Position numbers and translations under genes: made by a program. From Faecalibacterium sp. An121 (GTDB taxonomy: Bacteria > Bacillota > Clostridia > Oscillospirales > Ruminococcaceae), in NCBI RefSeq assembly GCF_002160915.1, contig NZ_NFLM01000001.1, positions 62,001 through 126,000 of the forward strand: a stretch of DNA of 64,000 nucleotides, in the 5' to 3' direction. Numbering within the stretch: position 1 is the stretch's first letter; every line of letters begins with the position of its first letter. The notes beneath the pieces are model-generated. The model had not been told where the DNA came from. It worked only from the letters and a program-made list of their open reading frames with translations, and ran no database searches. Below are positions 7,587 to 15,687 of this stretch, piece after piece.

Positions 7587-8150
7587 ATGGCGCAGACAAC
7601 AAAGCGGGCCCTGGCGGCGTCGCTCAAAGAACTGCTGCTGCAAAAACCCTTCCATAAAATCACCATCAGTGACATCACCCAGCACTGCGGGGTCAACCGG
7701 ATGACCTTTTACTATCATTTCCATGATATCTATGACCTGGCCAACTGGACCTTTGAAGAGGATGCGGCGCGCCTGCTGAGCGGCAGGATGTCCGCCCAGG
7801 ACTGGCGGGACGGTTTTCTGGCCATTTTGCAGGAGCTGCGCAAAAACCGGCAGATGATCCTGAATGTCTGCCGGTCGGTGGACCGGCAGACGCTGGACCG
7901 GTATCTGTGCAAGGCCATGTGCCGGCTGCTGAACGGGGTGCTGGACGAGATGCCTGGCGGCAGGGATCTGAGCCAGGAGGACCGGGACTTCATCGTGAGC
8001 TTTTATGCCCATGCCATCACCGGCATCATCCTGGAGTGGGCCGACAGCGGCCTGAAGGAAGAGCCGGAGGCCCTGGCCCGCCGCACCGACAGGCTGTGCC
8101 TGTGCAGCATCGATCGGGTGATCGAAACATTTCTTCGGGAAGAAGGGTGA
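7587..8150 (+). CDS. TetR/AcrR-family transcriptional regulator (DhaS-like)
   Basis: A 187-residue one-domain-plus-ligand-domain repressor. Residues about 5-55 (TKRALAASLKELLLQKPFHKITISDITQHCGVNRMTFYYHFHDIYDLANW) are a textbook TetR helix-turn-helix. The C-terminal half resembles the TetR_C_8/DhaS group, which includes activators and repressors. ATG 7587 is chosen because AAAGGAG lies 10 bases upstream; a GTG at 7578 is too close to it. The neighbour is a radical SAM gene on the same strand but after a strong terminator. The two genes share a similar -10 region (TGCGC-TATACTG), which may be a common operator. Ligand unknown. Confidence 0.88.
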   Translation: MAQTTKRALAASLKELLLQKPFHKITISDITQHCGVNRMTFYYHFHDIYDLANWTFEEDAARLLSGRMSAQDWRDGFLAILQELRKNRQMILNVCRSVDRQTLDRYLCKAMCRLLNGVLDEMPGGRDLSQEDRDFIVSFYAHAITGIILEWADSGLKEEPEALARRTDRLCLCSIDRVIETFLREEG

Positions 8151-8168
8151 ACCGGTTTGAATCAAGTA

Positions 8169-8206
8169 GGCCGCCGTGATGCAAAAAGCATCACGGCGGC
8201 CTTTTT
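8169..8206 (+). terminator. Terminator after tetR-like gene
   Basis: Perfect 14-bp stem, GGCCGCCGTGATGC/GCATCACGGCGGCC, loop A5, then TTTTT. Confidence 0.95.
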
Positions 8207-8299
8207 GTTCATGGAAGTTCCCGACCCTCTGCGCCTATACTGTGTGCATCCCCGTTACGCATAAAAATGGAGTAGAAAACAGACAGAGGAGGCAGTAGG

Positions 8300-9715
8300 A
8301 TGACTACCGCGATCAACACACTTTCCCACAAGATGCAGCGCGCCGCCGCCGGGACCCTCATCGACATGGCCCTGGGCTATGCCGCCAAAGACAGGCAGAA
8401 AGCCTACCTGCAGATGGTGGACTGGGCCCGCCAGTTCTGGGGGGACGGTCTGCCGGAAGAAAGTTACGACAAGGCCCGGGCCGCCCTCAGCGACCCGGAC
8501 AACAAATGGGTGCGCTACATCGACCGAGTGCTGGACGAGACGGACCCCCATGTGGCCCGGGTGACCGCTCTCAACCTGGGGTTCGAAGCCTTTCTGCGGG
8601 GAACTAGGAGCATCCGCAAAAACCGGGAACTGTACCAGTGCAACATTCCCTGGCTGATCCTGTTCGACCCCACGTCGGCCTGCAATATGCACTGCGAGGG
8701 CTGCTGGGCCGGCACCTACGGCGGACGCAGCAACCTTTCGTTTGAGGATATGGACAAGATCCTCACCCAGGGCAAAGAGCTGGGCGTCTATCTGTATATG
8801 CTCACAGGGGGAGAGCCTCTGGTGCGCAAGGCGGACATCATACGGCTGGCGGAAAAGCACAGCGACGCCGAGTTTGCCATCTACACCAACTCCACCCTGA
8901 TCGATGAGGCCTTCTGCAACCAGCTGACCAGGCTGGGCAACATCATCCCCATGCTCTCCATCGAGGGCACCCCCGAGACCAACGACGCCCGCCGGGGCGG
9001 CGGCCACTACGCCGCCGTCATGCGGGCCATGGATCTGCTCAAGCAGCACGGCATCCCCTTTGGCACCTCCATCTGCTACACCCGCGCCAATGTGGAGGCG
9101 GTGACCAGCGACAGTTTTCTGGAGATGATCGCCGAAAAGGGGGCCAGGTTCGGCTTTTATTTCCACTATATGCCGGTGGGCAGCGATGCTGCGCCCGGCC
9201 TGCTGCCCACGGTGGAGCAGCGGGAATACATGATCCGCCGCATCCGCTACCTGCGCTCGAAGGACAGCCCCATCGCGTTTTTCCCCATGGACTTCCAGAA
9301 CGACGGCCAGTATGTGGGCGGATGCATCGCCGGCGGCAGGAACTACTTCCACATCAACTCGGCGGGGGACGCGGAGCCCTGCGTCTTTATCCATTATTCC
9401 AACGCCAACATCCACGACAGCTCCCTCCTGGAGATCCTGCGCAGCCCCCTGTTCATGGCCTACCGGGAGGGCCAGCCTTTCAACCAAAACCACCTGCGCC
9501 CCTGCCCCATGCTGGAGAATCCCCAGCTGCTGGAGGAGATGGTCCACAGGACCGGCGCCCATAACACCGACCTGGCCTCCCCGGAAAGCGTGGAGCATCT
9601 GTGCGCCAAATGCCGGCAGTATGCCGCCGACTGGCAGGAAGCGGCAGACCGGCTCTGGCCCACCCTGGAAAAACCCGCCAGGGGCTATCAGAATTACAAG
9701 CAGGCCGACGCCTGA
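8300..9715 (+). CDS. Radical SAM protein with SPASM-like C-terminus
   Basis: A 471-residue radical S-adenosylmethionine enzyme. CNMHCEGC at residues 128-135 is the CxxxCxxC motif for the SAM-binding [4Fe-4S] cluster, and LTGGEPLVRKADI is the usual GGEP strand. An N-terminal helical region of about 115 residues precedes the barrel. Cysteines near the C-terminus (GGCIAGG, AEPCVF, RPCPML, HLCAKCRQ) suggest auxiliary cluster ligands of the SPASM/twitch kind. GAGGAGGCAGTAGG precedes the ATG. No peptide precursor or other partner gene is adjacent, so neither a peptide-modifying nor a metabolite-modifying role can be assigned. Lies after a TetR gene that may regulate it. Confidence 0.85.
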   Translation: MTTAINTLSHKMQRAAAGTLIDMALGYAAKDRQKAYLQMVDWARQFWGDGLPEESYDKARAALSDPDNKWVRYIDRVLDETDPHVARVTALNLGFEAFLRGTRSIRKNRELYQCNIPWLILFDPTSACNMHCEGCWAGTYGGRSNLSFEDMDKILTQGKELGVYLYMLTGGEPLVRKADIIRLAEKHSDAEFAIYTNSTLIDEAFCNQLTRLGNIIPMLSIEGTPETNDARRGGGHYAAVMRAMDLLKQHGIPFGTSICYTRANVEAVTSDSFLEMIAEKGARFGFYFHYMPVGSDAAPGLLPTVEQREYMIRRIRYLRSKDSPIAFFPMDFQNDGQYVGGCIAGGRNYFHINSAGDAEPCVFIHYSNANIHDSSLLEILRSPLFMAYREGQPFNQNHLRPCPMLENPQLLEEMVHRTGAHNTDLASPESVEHLCAKCRQYAADWQEAADRLWPTLEKPARGYQNYKQADA

Positions 9716-9730
9716 ACTCCCTTTCCAAAA

Positions 9731-9780
9731 ACGGGACGCCGCCCCCGGTATCATGCCGGAGACGGCGTCCCGTCTGTTTT
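9731..9780. terminator. Convergent terminator
   Basis: ACGGGACGCCG (9731-9741) pairs with CGGCGTCCCGT (9763-9773), then a T-rich stretch; lies between the radical SAM gene and the convergent kinase-like gene. Confidence 0.85.
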
Positions 9781-9786
9781 GGCTGT

Positions 9787-10377
9787 TCAGCGGCTCCAGC
9801 GGACGGCCCACTCCAGGGCGGCCGCCCCCACCTGCTCGGGGGTCATGTTGGCAGTCTGGAGAACGTCCACATTGTCCTTTTGGGCAAACCAGGCCCGCTT
9901 GAGGGGCAAAAGTTCCTGCAAATAGTGCTCGAAGAAACCCCGGTCCCGGGCGGCGTCCCCCTCTTTGCGGCGGCGCAGCACCGGGTCGGGCGCGTCCAAA
10001 AAGAGGATGCGCCGGGGCATACAGCGGCGCACCGCCGCCAGTTCCCGGGCCAGGGGGCCTTCCACATCCCAGTCCTGCCCGATGGTGCGGGGATAGTGCA
10101 GGGTGTAGAATTCGATCTCCTCCGCCCCGAAGTCCATCACGGTGCAGGGCCACGGCCGGGCCTGCTGCCAGCGGTCCACCTCATGCTGCAGCCAGAGGCG
10201 CTGGATCCGGATGTAGTCGTCGCAGCGGGTCTTGTCCAGACCCAGCCGCTGCACCTGGCCGATCACGGCGCGGTTGTCCTCCAGACAGACGTGCAGGTCG
10301 GGGGCGTGCCGGGCCAGATACCGGGCGGCGGTGGTCTTGCCCACCGCCATGCCCCCCTGCAGGGAAAGAACGATCAT
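9787..10377 (-). CDS. P-loop nucleoside/nucleotide kinase-like protein
   Basis: A 196-residue protein starting MIVLSLQGGMAVGKTTAARYL, with a Walker A loop at about residues 8-16. The layout resembles deoxynucleoside kinase or AAA-type ATPase families: LEDNRAVIG (lid or substrate helix), VMDFGAEEIEFYTL (Walker-B-like Asp), and RRILFLDAPDPVLRRRKEGDAARDRG (an LID-like RxxxR segment). An AAGGTGATGTC site precedes the ATG, and the gene starts 9 bp after the hisS-type stop, so the two are cotranscribed. Substrate not identifiable; it could also act in tRNA or cofactor phosphorylation. Confidence 0.65.
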   Translation of the reverse strand: MIVLSLQGGMAVGKTTAARYLARHAPDLHVCLEDNRAVIGQVQRLGLDKTRCDDYIRIQRLWLQHEVDRWQQARPWPCTVMDFGAEEIEFYTLHYPRTIGQDWDVEGPLARELAAVRRCMPRRILFLDAPDPVLRRRKEGDAARDRGFFEHYLQELLPLKRAWFAQKDNVDVLQTANMTPEQVGAAALEWAVRWSR

Positions 10378-10386
10378 GACATCACC

Positions 10387-11631
10387 TTACGCGCGGTCAG
10401 CAAACCACTTGATCTCGTCCTTGCCGAAGAAGGCGGCCCCTGCAAAGCCTGCGGCCTCCAGGGAAGCCAGCTGCTTGCCCAGCTTTTTGCCCTGGGCCAG
10501 CACCGTGACGCTGTGTTCGGCCCGCAGGGCTTCGGCCTGGGCCAGCACGGCGGCAAAATCGTCCCCGGCCCTGTACAGCAGGGCCAGCTTCTGCCGGGCC
10601 CCGGGGATCCGGTAGCCCTGCTCCAGCAGGATGCCGCACACCCGCTCGAATCCGATGGAAAAGCCCACCGCCGGCACCTGCTGGCCCAGGAACTTGCCCA
10701 CCATGTTGTCATAGCGGCCGCCGCCGGCCACCGCCCCTGCAAACTGGGGGCAGACCACCTCGAACACCATGCCGGTGTAGTAGCCCTGGCCGCGCACCAG
10801 GCTGGGGCAGTAGGCCACCTGGTACTTGCCCTGGGCCAGACGGCCCGCCGTCGCAAGGACGTACCGCAGGCCGTCGGCGATGGAGGGGTCGGCGCAGCGG
10901 GCGGCCACCGCCTCCAGGGAGACGTCTCCCTGGGCCAGGAAAGAGGCCAGGGCGTCCACGGCGGCGGCAGGCATCTGCTTTTCCAGCAGCTCGGCCCGGA
11001 CCCCTTCGGGGCCTACCTTGTCCATCTTGTCAAAGGTGATGCACACCGAATCCAAAGTGTCGGGGGCAAAGCCCATGCTCTCCAGCATCCCCCGGAGGAT
11101 GCGCCGGTCGTTGACGTTGACGGTGAAGTCCGCAAAGCCGATCCGGAGCAGGGCCCGGGCGGTGACGTCGATCAGCTCCACCTCGGCGTTGGGGCTCTCG
11201 TCCCCCAGGATGTCGATATCGCACTGGACGAACTCCCGCAGGCGGCCCTTCTGGGGGCGCTCGGCCCGGAAGACCCGGTCGGTCTGGATCACCTTGAAGG
11301 GGGCGGGCAGCACGCTGCGGTTGGCCGCGTAGTAGCGGGACAAGGGCAGCGTCAGGTCGTAGCGCAGGCCCATGTCGGCCAGCTGGTCGTATCGGCCTTC
11401 CTCCAGGGCGGCGGAGAGCTTTTCGCCCCGCTTGAGCACCTTGAAGATCAGGTTCAGATTTTCGCCGCCCTCGGATTTGTCCAGGTTCTCCATGTCTTCC
11501 AGCATGGGGGTGGAGATCCGCTCAAAGCCAGCTTCCCGGTAGACCTGGAGGATCTGGCCCTGGATGTGGTCCCGCAGGGCCTGCTCGGCGGGCAGAAGGT
11601 CCCGCATCCCTTTTAAAGGTTGAATTTTCAT
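10387..11631 (-). CDS. hisS: Histidyl-tRNA synthetase (or close HisS paralogue)
   Basis: Class II synthetase that charges tRNA-His. The 414-residue protein begins MKIQPLKGMRDLLPAEQ. It has motif-2-type FRAERPQKGRLREFVQCDIDILGD, the histidine loop LVRGQGYYTGMVFEV, and motif-3-type AVAGGGRYDNMV with GFSIGFERV. A short anticodon-binding-like domain (LALLYRAGDDF to the end) follows. It is nearest in style to the actinobacterial-type HisRS. The usual RG[LM]DYYT loop reads RGQGYYT here: the Arg is kept, the Asp is lost. A HisZ-like or amino-acid-ligase paralogue is therefore possible. ATG 11631 follows GAGAGGG. It leads an operon with the kinase-like gene. Confidence 0.82.
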   Translation of the reverse strand: MKIQPLKGMRDLLPAEQALRDHIQGQILQVYREAGFERISTPMLEDMENLDKSEGGENLNLIFKVLKRGEKLSAALEEGRYDQLADMGLRYDLTLPLSRYYAANRSVLPAPFKVIQTDRVFRAERPQKGRLREFVQCDIDILGDESPNAEVELIDVTARALLRIGFADFTVNVNDRRILRGMLESMGFAPDTLDSVCITFDKMDKVGPEGVRAELLEKQMPAAAVDALASFLAQGDVSLEAVAARCADPSIADGLRYVLATAGRLAQGKYQVAYCPSLVRGQGYYTGMVFEVVCPQFAGAVAGGGRYDNMVGKFLGQQVPAVGFSIGFERVCGILLEQGYRIPGARQKLALLYRAGDDFAAVLAQAEALRAEHSVTVLAQGKKLGKQLASLEAAGFAGAAFFGKDEIKWFADRA

Positions 11632-11698
11632 CTGTTGAATCCCTCTCTTTTCCACACGAAGGGCGGTAAAATGCAGCCCCGGTTCGGTCGTAGCTCTC

Positions 11699-11728
11699 AT
11701 TATATAGAATAACAGGCCGGCTTGTCAA
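11699..11728 (-). promoter_or_regulatory. hisS promoter
   Basis: Reverse-strand TTGACA (11723-11728), 18 bp, TATAAT (11699-11704): full consensus hexamers. Confidence 0.85.
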
Positions 11729-11750
11729 CCAGAATACGTGTATCCGATAT
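11722..11750 (+). promoter_or_regulatory. Possible divergent MFS-gene promoter
   Basis: TTGTCA (11722-11727), 17 bp, CGATAT (11745-11750). Its -35 overlaps the hisS -35 on the other strand. The weak -10 makes this tentative. Confidence 0.4.
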
Positions 11751-11818
11751 GCCCTGGAAAACAGGCGGGCGCCCCGTGCGGGGCCGCCGGCCCCACAAGA
11801 GAAGGGAGCGTGGCACAG

Positions 11819-13057
11819 ATGCAGAAAAAGGCAGGATCTTCCGCCCGGCCGGGCGCCATCCTGGCGGCAGGGGCGGCTGTCCAGCTGCTGACAGGCCTGC
11901 CGGCGGCCTGGGGGATATTCCAGCAGCCGGTGATGGAGGAATACGCGCTGGGGGAGGCGGGGGCCACCGCCGCCTTCAGCATCCTGATCGCCGCCTACGG
12001 GGTGGGGTGCGTGGTGGGCGGCTTTTTGCAGGACCGGCACGGCCCCCGGTGCGGAGCCCTCTGGGGAACCGCCCTGCTGTGCGGGGGACTGGCAGGGGCG
12101 GCGCTTCTGCCTGCAAAGGCGGGCTGGGCCATGGGGCTGGCCTTCAGCATCCCGGCGGGGCTGGGGACCGCGTTCCTCTACCCGTCCATCCAGTCCTGCG
12201 TCCAGAAGTGGTATCAGGGGCGCAAGGGGTTTGCCACCGGGATCACCGGGGCGGCAGCGGGGCTGTCGGGGGCTTTCCTGACCCTGCTGGTGCGGCTGAC
12301 TGTGCCCCGCTGGGGAATCCGCGGGGCCTTCTGGACCCTGGCGGGGGCGGCGCTGCCGGTATGTCTGGCCGGCGCCGCCCTCCTGACCGACCCGCCCGGC
12401 GCCGCGAAACAGGGGCAGAAGGCCCAGGGCCCCGACTACACGCCCGGCCAGATGCTGCGCACCCGGCAGTATTGGCTGTGTACGGCGGCCGTCTGTCTGT
12501 CCACGCCGGCTGTGCTGCTGTTCAGCCCCATCATCCTGCGGCTGGGTCAGGCCCGGGGTCTCAGCGAAGGGGAAGCGGTGTGGGCGGTGGTGCTGGGCAG
12601 CGTGGGCAGCACGGCGGGCCGTCTGCTGATGCCCCTGCTCAGCGACCGGATCGGGCGCCGCCCCACCGACCTGGTGCTGTTCGGGGCGTCGGCAGCCCTG
12701 TCGGCCGGCTTCGCCTTTGCCCGGGGATGGGCGGTGGCGGCGGTCTATGCGGGGCTGACCTTCTGCTATTCGGCTCTGGCGGCGGTGCTGCCCGCCTTTT
12801 CCACCGACCTGTTCGGGCTGCCCCACGCCGGGGTGAACTACGGCTTTCTGGCCCTGGGACAGAGCGTGGGAAGTCTGCTGTTCCCCCTGGGGGCCGGGGC
12901 TCTGGGGCTGGAGGCGGGCCGCCACTGGGCCGCCGCCGCAGCGGCCATGGGGGGATTTTTGTGCATCTGGCTGGTCAAGCCCACCGCCCCGGCGGCCCCC
13001 GGCCAACCGCGCGGCCCAAAAGCTACAAAACAAAATCAAAAGCGCGGCCTTGCTTGA
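11819..13057 (+). CDS. MFS transporter, oxalate/formate-antiporter (OFA) type
   Basis: A 412-residue carrier with about 12 hydrophobic helices. The N-terminal half shows AAWGIFQQPVMEEYALGEAGATAAFSI and GGFLQDRHGPR (the loop 2-3 motif), and QSCVQKWYQGRKGFATGITGAAAG is typical of the OxlT/OFA subfamily, which exchanges small carboxylates. LSDRIGRRPTDL repeats the motif in the second half. ATG 11819 follows AAGGGAG; the GTG 9 bases upstream abuts that site. The promoter of the following reductase overlaps this gene's stop codon. Together with that enzyme it may exchange the organic acid that is reduced outside the cell, an inference from adjacency. Confidence 0.85.
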   Translation: MQKKAGSSARPGAILAAGAAVQLLTGLPAAWGIFQQPVMEEYALGEAGATAAFSILIAAYGVGCVVGGFLQDRHGPRCGALWGTALLCGGLAGAALLPAKAGWAMGLAFSIPAGLGTAFLYPSIQSCVQKWYQGRKGFATGITGAAAGLSGAFLTLLVRLTVPRWGIRGAFWTLAGAALPVCLAGAALLTDPPGAAKQGQKAQGPDYTPGQMLRTRQYWLCTAAVCLSTPAVLLFSPIILRLGQARGLSEGEAVWAVVLGSVGSTAGRLLMPLLSDRIGRRPTDLVLFGASAALSAGFAFARGWAVAAVYAGLTFCYSALAAVLPAFSTDLFGLPHAGVNYGFLALGQSVGSLLFPLGAGALGLEAGRHWAAAAAAMGGFLCIWLVKPTAPAAPGQPRGPKATKQNQKRGLA

Positions 13058-13082
13058 CAAACAGGTAACGATCCTGTACAAT
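13054..13082 (+). promoter_or_regulatory. Promoter of the flavoprotein reductase operon
   Basis: TTGACA (13054-13059), 17 bp, TACAAT (13077-13082). It overlaps the stop codon of the MFS gene. Confidence 0.85.
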
Positions 13083-13144
13083 CAAGCTGGATGTGTCTGC
13101 GGAGAACAGACACCGTTCAAGGTAAAGAAGAAAGGAAAAAAGAC

Positions 13145-15058
13145 ATGAGAAAACGCATCGCTGCGCTTGCACTGGCGGCGGTCATGGCCTTTGGGCTGGC
13201 CGGCTGCGGTGGAAGCAGTTCCTCGACTGCCGGCTCGGCACAGTCCGGCGCGACAGGGGTGTCGGGTGAGTTCACCGGCACCGCCCAGGGCATGGGGGAG
13301 GTCACCGTTACCGTTACCCTGACCGACGGCGCCATCACCGGCTGCGTCATCGAGGGCCCCGACGAGACAGAGGGCATCGGCTCGGTGGTGCTGGAGAACG
13401 CCCCCGACGAGATCGTCTCGGCCAATAAGGGCTCCATCGACGTGGTGGCAGGCGCCACCATCACTTCCAACGCAGTCAACGAGGCTCTGGCCGCAGCTCT
13501 GGCTGCCGCCGGCCTGGACGCTGCCGACTTCACCGGCAGTGCCGCCGAAGGCCAGACCGCCGAGGACAAGGTCATTGACACCGACGTGGTGGTCGTGGGC
13601 GCCGGCGGCGCCGGCATGACCGCCGCCATCACCGCCGCCCAGGCCGGCCGGAACGTGGTCGTTCTGGAGAGCCAGGCCATGGTGGGCGGCAACTCGGTGC
13701 GGGCCACCGGCGGCCTGAATGCCACCAAGACCCCCGCCCAGGACAAGAACGAGTTCAATGAGGCGGCCGGCGTGGAGGCCACCCTGGCCGCTGCCGCTGC
13801 CGACTACGCCGACAATGAGACCATCACCGCCCTGGCCGAGACGGTGGCCCAGCAGTGGGCCGACTACCAGGCCAACCCTGTGGGCTACTTTGATTCGGTG
13901 GAGCTGATGGAGCTGGACACCATGATCGGCGGCCACGGCGTCAACGATCCCGCCCTGGTGGAGACGCTGTGCTCCAACTCGGCGGACGCCATCGCCTGGC
14001 TGGCAGAGCAGGGCATCGATATGCCCAGTGTCTCCAGCTTCGGCGGCGCATCGGTCAAGCGGATCCACCGCCCCCTGGACGACGAGGGCAAGGTGATCTC
14101 GGTGGGCAGCTACATGATCCCCCGCCTGGAGGACAAGTGCGAGGAGGAGGGCGTTGAGATCCTGCTCAACACCACCGCCACCAAGATCCTCACCGATGCC
14201 GAGGGCGCAGCCGTGGGCATCGAGGCCACCGACAACAAGACCGGCGGCACCGTCACCGTCAACGCCAAGGCGGTCATCCTGGCCACCGGCGGCTTTGGCG
14301 CCAACCTGGATATGGTCGTGGAGTACAAGCCCGACCTGGCCGGCTTCATGACCACCAACGCAGCCGGCGCCCAGGGCCAGGGCATCGACATGGCCGTGGC
14401 CATCGGCGCAGGCACGGTGGATATGGACCAGATCCAGATCCACCCCACTGTGGAAGCCAACACCGCCGCCCTGATCACCGAGGGCCTGCGCGGCGACGGC
14501 GCCATCCTGGTCAACGCCGAGGGCAACCGCTTCACCGATGAGGTGGGCACCCGCGACGTGGTCTCGGCCGCCGAGATCGCCCAGACCGGCAGCTACAGCT
14601 GGCTGATCATCGACCAGGCCATGGCAGACGCCTCCAGCGTCATCCAGGGCTACATCAACAACGGCTACACCGTCACCGGCGAGACCTATGAGGAGCTGGC
14701 CGGCGCCATGGGCGTCGATCCCGCCGCTTTCACCGCCACCATGGAGAAGTGGAACGCCGCCGTTGCAGCCGGCGTGGACGAGGAATTTGGCCGCACCAGC
14801 TTTGCCAACCCCCTCGACACCGCGCCCTACTACGCCATTAAGGTCACCGCCGGCATCCATCATACCATGGGCGGCCTGACCATCAATCCCCAGACCCAGG
14901 TGCTGGCAGGGGACGGCAGCGTCATCGCCGGCCTGTATGCGGCAGGCGAAGTGACCGGCGGCGTCCATGGCGCCAACCGCCTGGGCGGCAACGCCGTGGC
15001 TGACTTCACCGTCTTTGGCCGGATCGCAGGCCAGCAGGCTGCCGACTATGCTGCATGA
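13145..15058 (+). CDS. Extracellular FMN/FAD lipoprotein reductase (fumarate/urocanate reductase-like)
   Basis: A 637-residue secreted flavoenzyme. A lipoprotein signal ends at FGLAGC, then a Ser-rich linker. An FMN-binding domain (about 40-120) carries DVVAGAT (acceptor Thr105), the ApbE flavinylation motif. A FAD_binding_2 domain (about 145-637) follows, starting VIDTDVVVVGAGGAGMTAA. Residues matching fumarate-reductase catalytic positions from Shewanella flavocytochrome c3 are kept: His433 (QIHPT), Thr445/Glu446 and Arg449 (ITEGLRG), Arg470 (GTRD), His572/573 (GIHHTMGG), Arg612 (GANRLGG). It probably reduces an unsaturated carboxylate outside the membrane with electrons from a membrane donor. 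The stop overlaps the NusG-II start (ATGA). Substrate unresolved; no ApbE in view. Confidence 0.88.
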   Translation: MRKRIAALALAAVMAFGLAGCGGSSSSTAGSAQSGATGVSGEFTGTAQGMGEVTVTVTLTDGAITGCVIEGPDETEGIGSVVLENAPDEIVSANKGSIDVVAGATITSNAVNEALAAALAAAGLDAADFTGSAAEGQTAEDKVIDTDVVVVGAGGAGMTAAITAAQAGRNVVVLESQAMVGGNSVRATGGLNATKTPAQDKNEFNEAAGVEATLAAAAADYADNETITALAETVAQQWADYQANPVGYFDSVELMELDTMIGGHGVNDPALVETLCSNSADAIAWLAEQGIDMPSVSSFGGASVKRIHRPLDDEGKVISVGSYMIPRLEDKCEEEGVEILLNTTATKILTDAEGAAVGIEATDNKTGGTVTVNAKAVILATGGFGANLDMVVEYKPDLAGFMTTNAAGAQGQGIDMAVAIGAGTVDMDQIQIHPTVEANTAALITEGLRGDGAILVNAEGNRFTDEVGTRDVVSAAEIAQTGSYSWLIIDQAMADASSVIQGYINNGYTVTGETYEELAGAMGVDPAAFTATMEKWNAAVAAGVDEEFGRTSFANPLDTAPYYAIKVTAGIHHTMGGLTINPQTQVLAGDGSVIAGLYAAGEVTGGVHGANRLGGNAVADFTVFGRIAGQQAADYAA

Positions 15059-15411
15059 AGCGACCCGCTGACAGGCCCCGCCGCCGCTGGCTGATCAACG
15101 CGGTGTTTGCCGCAGTGGTCCTGCTGGCAGCCGGTGGGTTGTGGCTGGCTCTGGGCCCTGACAAAACCGGGGCCAGCCGGGCTGTGGTGGATTTCGGCAT
15201 GGGGATCACCGAACAGATCCCTCTGGACGCCGACCACGACTATTACTACGAGGTGGGCGGCTACGTCGTCCACCTGCAGGTCAGCCAGGGGGCGATCGCC
15301 TTCCTGGACAGCCAGTGTCCGGACCACGTCTGCGAGGACTTCGGCTGGCTGGACCAGCCCGGCCAGTGGGCCTGCTGTGTGCCCGCAGGGGTATACGTCA
15401 CGGTGGAATAG
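15055..15411 (+). CDS. NusG domain II membrane-anchored protein
   Basis: A 118-residue protein with a basic N-terminus, one transmembrane helix (about 12-32) and an extracellular NusG-II (PF07009-like) domain. The signature SQCPDHVCEDFGWLDQPGQWACCVP includes CPDHxC and a downstream CC. It is translationally coupled to the reductase by a 4-bp ATGA overlap. Such proteins are often encoded next to flavin-based extracellular electron-transfer enzymes in Firmicutes. The cysteines may be redox-active or bind a metal or haem-like cofactor. A role as electron relay or anchor for the reductase is inference; the domain name does not imply transcription function. Confidence 0.82.
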   Translation: MKRPADRPRRRWLINAVFAAVVLLAAGGLWLALGPDKTGASRAVVDFGMGITEQIPLDADHDYYYEVGGYVVHLQVSQGAIAFLDSQCPDHVCEDFGWLDQPGQWACCVPAGVYVTVE

Positions 15412-15437
15412 GCCCGGCCGGCGCAAGCAGACAGACA

Positions 15438-15471
15438 GGGGCTGCCGCATGGAAATGCGGCGGCCCCTTTT
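15438..15471 (+). terminator. Terminator after the reductase/NusG-II pair
   Basis: GGGGC-T-GCCGCAT / ATGCGGC-G-GCCCC hairpin followed by TTTT. Confidence 0.88.
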
Positions 15472-15579
15472 GGCGCGCACAGCTGAACAGAATGCAGTCA
15501 AAGTGTGAAAATAGGGCGAAAAAATTGCGATGTAAAAGGATGTCTTTTTAAAAATTTTATGAAAGAAAAGTGGTTTTGC

Positions 15580-15607
15580 TTGTCTGGATTCGCCGGTGTG
15601 CTATAAT
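15580..15607 (+). promoter_or_regulatory. Promoter of the exporter operon
   Basis: TTGTCT (15580-15585), 16 bp, TATAAT (15602-15607). Confidence 0.7.
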
Positions 15608-15687
15608 AAGAAAGCGATCCTTCGGCGCAAAAGGGGCCTGTGCGCCCTGCCGGAGGGACAGACAGCAGATCAGGAGGAAAGATTTAC

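Noticed and set aside
13082-14968. 628-codon reverse ORF over the flavoprotein
   Set aside because: Low-complexity Gly/Val/His translation; opposite strand has signal peptide and catalytic motifs.
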